A stretch of 8,184 nt of DNA from JBAROU01 sp049642385 (GTDB lineage Bacteria; Chloroflexota; Dehalococcoidia; DSTF01; RBG-16-68-14): positions 1 to 8,184 of the forward strand of contig JBAROU010000106.1 of NCBI GenBank assembly GCA_049642385.1. Direction: 5' to 3'. Below the pieces are notes generated by a model. That model did no database searches. It had not been told where the DNA came from and saw only the letters and a list, made by a program, of their open reading frames with translations. Shown here piece after piece: positions 5,349-8,184 of this stretch; position 1 is the first letter of the stretch, and every line of letters begins with the position of its first letter. Position numbers and translations under genes: made by a program.

Positions 5349-7705
5349 ACGAGCGCCACCGACGTCAGCACGACCAGCATGGCCGCGAACGTGGCGGGAT
5401 CGCGCGGAGTCACGCCGAACAGCAGGCTGTCGGCGCTGCGCACCGCCAGCCACGACACGATCGTGCCCAGCACCATGCCGACCGCGGCGAGCGACAGCGT
5501 CTGCATGACAATGCGCGCCTGGACGTCCCGCGCGGACGCACCAAGCGCCATGCGGATGCCGATCTCCTGCGTCCGCTGGCTGACCGAGTAGGAGATCAGC
5601 CCGTAGATGCCAAGTGACGCGAGCACCAGCGCGAACACCGCGAACCCGCCGAGCAGCAGGACGAGGAAGCTCCTCGGCGAGACTGACTTGTCCACCAGCT
5701 GCTGCAGCGTGCGGAAGTTGCCTGGCAGATTCGGCGCAATCGGGCGCAGCGCGGCGCGCACGGCGCTCGCCATGTGCTCCGGCGGCAGGGACGAGCGGAC
5801 GACGAGATCCGCGGACGGCAGGTCGAGGCACTGACGCAGCGGGATGTACATCTCGTTCCCCGACTCCTGCTCGAGCGCGAGATGGCGGACGTCGCCGACG
5901 ACCCCGACGACGCGGCGCTCCTTCGCGCACGGTCCAAGCACGAACTTTCCGATCGGGTCCTGCCCCGGCCACAACGTCCTCGCCATCGTCTCGTTGACGA
6001 GCATGACGGGTTCGCCGGACGGCGTGTCATCGATGGAGATGTCGCGCCCCGCGCGCAGCGGGATGCCCATCGCCGTGATGTAGTTGTCGCTGACGATGCG
6101 CGGGAACGCGAGCGGGAAGCGGGCGCGGTCGTAGGTCACGCCCTTGGCGGGCGAGCCCCAGGTGCGGTTGCGTCCGAGCGGCAGCGCGTCGGTGATGCCC
6201 GCGCTCTCGACGCCGGGAATCTCCTTCACGCGGCGCAGGACTTCGTCGTAGTAGGCGTTCCTCTGTTCGATGTTCTCGAAGCGGCGGTCCGGATCGACGC
6301 GGATGGCCGCCGCCTGCTCGGGTACGAAGCCCATGTCCACCTCGAGGACGCGCATGAGGCTCCGCACGAGCAGGCCGGCGCCAACGACGAGCACACAGGC
6401 AAACGCAATCTCGGCAATCACCAGCGCGTTGCGGACCCAGGCGCGGCGGCGTCCTTCGGTGGTCCCGCGCGCGGCATCCTTCAGCGCGTTCGTGAGCGCC
6501 GCGCCGCGTCCCTGGAGCGCGGGCGCGAGACCGAACACGATGCCGGTCGCCATCGCAATCCCGAGCGTGAACGCCAGCGTCGTGAAGTCCGTGCGTACCT
6601 CGCGGAGCAGCGGGATGCTGACGGCCTCGAGCCCGGCGAGCGCACGCGTGCCGGCAACGGCCAACACCAACCCGACGATGGCGCCGCTCAACGAGAGCAC
6701 GATCCCCTCGGTCAGCATCTGCGCGACGAGCCGCCATCGCCCGGCTCCGAGCGCCGTCCGGATCGCGATCTCCCTCTGGCGCGCCGCCGTCCGCGCGAGC
6801 AGGAGGTTCGAGAGGTTCGCGCACACGATCAGCATCACCATGCCGACCGCGCCGGCCAGCACCCACACGGCGAGGCGGATCCGTCCGCTGACTTGATCCC
6901 GCAGCGGCTTCACGTTGCCCTGGAAGGCGTTGCGGCGGCCGGCGGTCTCCGCGGAGAGCTGCGCGGCAATCGTCCTGACCTCCGCGTGCGCCGCCTGAGG
7001 CGTGACGCCGGGCTTCAGCCGCCCGATCATCGCCATCGTATTGCCCCACCGGTTGGTCTGCTCGGCCAGCGGGAACGGGAAGTAGAGATCGAAGTGGCTG
7101 CCCGGCGCGAAGACGGAGGCGAAGTCGAACGACGCGGGGAGGACGCCGACGACGGCGTGCGGCTCGTTGTTGATGGTCAGCGCCGTGCCGACGATGGAGG
7201 CGTCGGAGTTGAAGCGGCGTTCCCAGAAGCCGTGCGAAAGCATGACCGCCTTCGGACCGTTCCAGGTGCACTCCTCGGAATTGAACGTGCGTCCGAGCGC
7301 GGGCCTGACTCCCAGGACGTCGAAGAAGTTGTCCGATACCGGGACGCCGCTGAGCCGCTCGGGCTCTCCCTTGCCGATCAGGAGGTTGTCGCCGACGCCG
7401 TAGAAGGCGAAGAATCCGGCGACGGCCGAGAGCGACTGGGTGCGTTCCCGGAGATCCACCATGTGGCCTACCTGGGTGGTCTGCCCCGACAACCCCGCCG
7501 TGTCGCGGTTGGCGATCCAGACCAGCCGATCGGGCTCGGCGAAGGGCAGCGGCCGCAGGATCAGCGTGTGGACGACGCTGAACACCGTGACGCTGGCGCC
7601 GATGCCGAGGCCGGCGATGAGGATGGCGAACGCCGCGAAGCCGGCGTCTCGCCGCAGGACGCGGATGGTGTAACGCAGATCCTGAAGGAGCTCGGGGAGG
7701 GCCAT
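5282..7705 (-). CDS. ADOP-type ABC transporter permease (MacB/FtsX duplicated, full length)
   Basis: An intact 807-residue inner-membrane protein of the acidobacterial duplicated orphan permease family, usual length about 800. The start is secure because the N-terminus is the family signature (LLQDLRYTIRVLRRDAGF), although no strong ribosome site precedes the ATG. Order: membrane segment 22-46, MacB-type periplasmic domain 50-270, FtsX half with segments about 276-300, 335-357 and 376-396 and coupling motif REIAIRTALGAGRW (311-324), a central segment 427-447, a second periplasmic domain 450-675 (MLVNETMARTLWPGQDPIGK), and a second FtsX half with segments about 680-704, 736-757 and 772-791 and coupling motif QEIGIRMALGASARDV (713-728). 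It ends LPARRASRVDPMVALRTE. By analogy with MacB it may act in mechanotransmission or efflux of peptides or lipids; the substrate is unknown. No ABC ATPase or PadR-type regulator gene is in the window. Upstream on the same strand is a PD40-like gene, 225 bp away. Confidence 0.95.
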   Translation of the reverse strand: MALPELLQDLRYTIRVLRRDAGFAAFAILIAGLGIGASVTVFSVVHTLILRPLPFAEPDRLVWIANRDTAGLSGQTTQVGHMVDLRERTQSLSAVAGFFAFYGVGDNLLIGKGEPERLSGVPVSDNFFDVLGVRPALGRTFNSEECTWNGPKAVMLSHGFWERRFNSDASIVGTALTINNEPHAVVGVLPASFDFASVFAPGSHFDLYFPFPLAEQTNRWGNTMAMIGRLKPGVTPQAAHAEVRTIAAQLSAETAGRRNAFQGNVKPLRDQVSGRIRLAVWVLAGAVGMVMLIVCANLSNLLLARTAARQREIAIRTALGAGRWRLVAQMLTEGIVLSLSGAIVGLVLAVAGTRALAGLEAVSIPLLREVRTDFTTLAFTLGIAMATGIVFGLAPALQGRGAALTNALKDAARGTTEGRRRAWVRNALVIAEIAFACVLVVGAGLLVRSLMRVLEVDMGFVPEQAAAIRVDPDRRFENIEQRNAYYDEVLRRVKEIPGVESAGITDALPLGRNRTWGSPAKGVTYDRARFPLAFPRIVSDNYITAMGIPLRAGRDISIDDTPSGEPVMLVNETMARTLWPGQDPIGKFVLGPCAKERRVVGVVGDVRHLALEQESGNEMYIPLRQCLDLPSADLVVRSSLPPEHMASAVRAALRPIAPNLPGNFRTLQQLVDKSVSPRSFLVLLLGGFAVFALVLASLGIYGLISYSVSQRTQEIGIRMALGASARDVQARIVMQTLSLAAVGMVLGTIVSWLAVRSADSLLFGVTPRDPATFAAMLVVLTSVALVAGYLPARRASRVDPMVALRTE

Positions 7706-7930
7706 GCGCGCTTAGACGGGTGGATGGCGCGCTTCGTTTACGGGACTGGACGCGGATCTCGCGGATGGTGGGCTGATTGTTCGGAGCACTCGGCCTCCGC
7801 CCTGAAGGTATTCAGCCGTTATTGGTTGTTGGTCGCCGATGAGCTCTAGTCCGTGCTAGACAAGTCGTTCTCAGCGTGGCGCAAGCCAGTCCACGACCAA
7901 CGGCGGCGGGATCTCCATTATTCAAGCTAC
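7706..7930. other. Non-coding gap upstream of the ADOP gene
   Basis: These 225 bp contain no gene I can support. Two weak inverted repeats are present: TCTAG/CTAGA at 7845-7849 and 7856-7860, and GTTGGTCG/CGACCAAC at 7828-7835 and 7894-7901 (58-nt loop). The ADOP promoter, or the terminator of the gene ending at 7931, could lie here, but neither a clear -35/-10 pair nor a hairpin with a T-run was found. Confidence 0.4.
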
Positions 7931-8184
7931 TTAACGGCCTACACCCTTCAGAACCGGCGAACCGATATGGTTCATCAAGAGTTCATTCTTCGTTCTTCCC
8001 CATGACAGAACATCCTGGCGCTCAACCTCGGTGGCAGTGTCTGCCGCTACGTCGTACAGCAGTCGGACGACTTGCCGATCTTGTTTGCGCACCGTCAACA
8101 TAAGCACGTCACCATCAGGTGCCCAGGACTCAGGACTGTACGCCACAATGTTGGCGAACACGCGCGACGACGATGTCAAGTCTG
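7931..8184 (-). CDS. PD40/TolB-like protein, C-terminal part (5' end outside window)
   Basis: The minus-strand frame is open from the right edge to the TAA at 7931-7933, 83 complete codons, with no required start inside the window (a TTG at 8179 is probably internal). It contains a PD40-like blade: SPESWAPDGDVLMLT resembles the S-P-D-x-W-S-P-D-G-x-x-L-L-x-T consensus, followed by LLYDVAADTATEVE, an inter-blade strand pattern, and SWGRTKNELLMNH. The last residues (GSPVLKGVGR) do not match anything I know. Such propellers occur at the C-terminus of acidobacterial Ser/Thr kinases and in TolB-like periplasmic proteins; which applies cannot be told from this part. It lies upstream of the ADOP gene on the same strand. 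The family call is tentative. Confidence 0.55.
   Translation of the reverse strand, partial: DLTSSSRVFANIVAYSPESWAPDGDVLMLTVRKQDRQVVRLLYDVAADTATEVERQDVLSWGRTKNELLMNHIGSPVLKGVGR

Noticed and set aside
5774..7849. A 691-codon open frame on the plus strand
   Set aside because: It lies antisense to the intact ADOP gene, and its Arg/Asp/Glu/Ala-rich translation has no domain or membrane pattern; it is a GC-rich shadow frame.
7828..7901. Inverted repeat GTTGGTCG/CGACCAAC as a regulatory structure
   Set aside because: Only 8 bp with a 58-nt loop and no flanking support; compatible with chance.

Overview
The window is GC-rich and looks like a chromosomal stretch of an Acidobacteriota-type bacterium, probably uncultivated. 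The evidence is the content: a full-length ADOP permease (a MacB/FtsX-like permease fused in duplicate, without an ATPase, a family massively expanded in Acidobacteria), pieces of other ADOP genes, WD40-like PD40 (TolB-type) proteins and a large TPR protein. No rRNA, tRNA, CRISPR array, transposase or integrase was recognised.

Layout. Positions 1-1047 (+) hold the C-terminal part of a TPR protein that begins outside the window. Positions 1075-2008 are a patchwork of broken genes: a 73-bp copy of an ADOP 3' end (-), a PD40 fragment (-), and the C-terminal third of another ADOP gene (+). Positions 2065-4891 (-) carry two intact exported enzymes, a Tat-exported PhoX/DUF839-family protein followed 109 bp downstream by a Sec-exported amidohydrolase_2-family metal hydrolase; they probably form a small transcription unit driven from a TTGACA-type promoter near 5011. 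Positions 5046-5201 (+) are a further ADOP remnant with an in-frame stop. Positions 5282-7705 (-) are an intact 807-residue ADOP permease. After a 225-bp gap, 7931 to the right edge (-) is the C-terminal part of a protein with PD40-like sequence.

The most notable structural signal is a perfect 73-bp direct repeat, 1075-1147 and 5276-5348, 4201 bp apart. It corresponds to the last 21 codons plus stop of the intact ADOP gene. The repeats bracket the enzyme pair and the ADOP/PD40 debris, and recombination between them would remove 4201 bp while leaving the full ADOP gene intact beside the TPR gene. This resembles insertion of a segment at the 3' end of a gene, or a duplication followed by internal deletion. 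At the left scar a PD40 fragment is joined straight to the ADOP tail, in the same order (PD40 then ADOP on the minus strand) as the intact pair at the right. The left scar may therefore be a collapsed copy of the right-hand locus.

I do not see a convincing new defence or biosynthetic system. The value of the window lies in its rearrangement history and in the paired secreted enzymes of unknown substrate.
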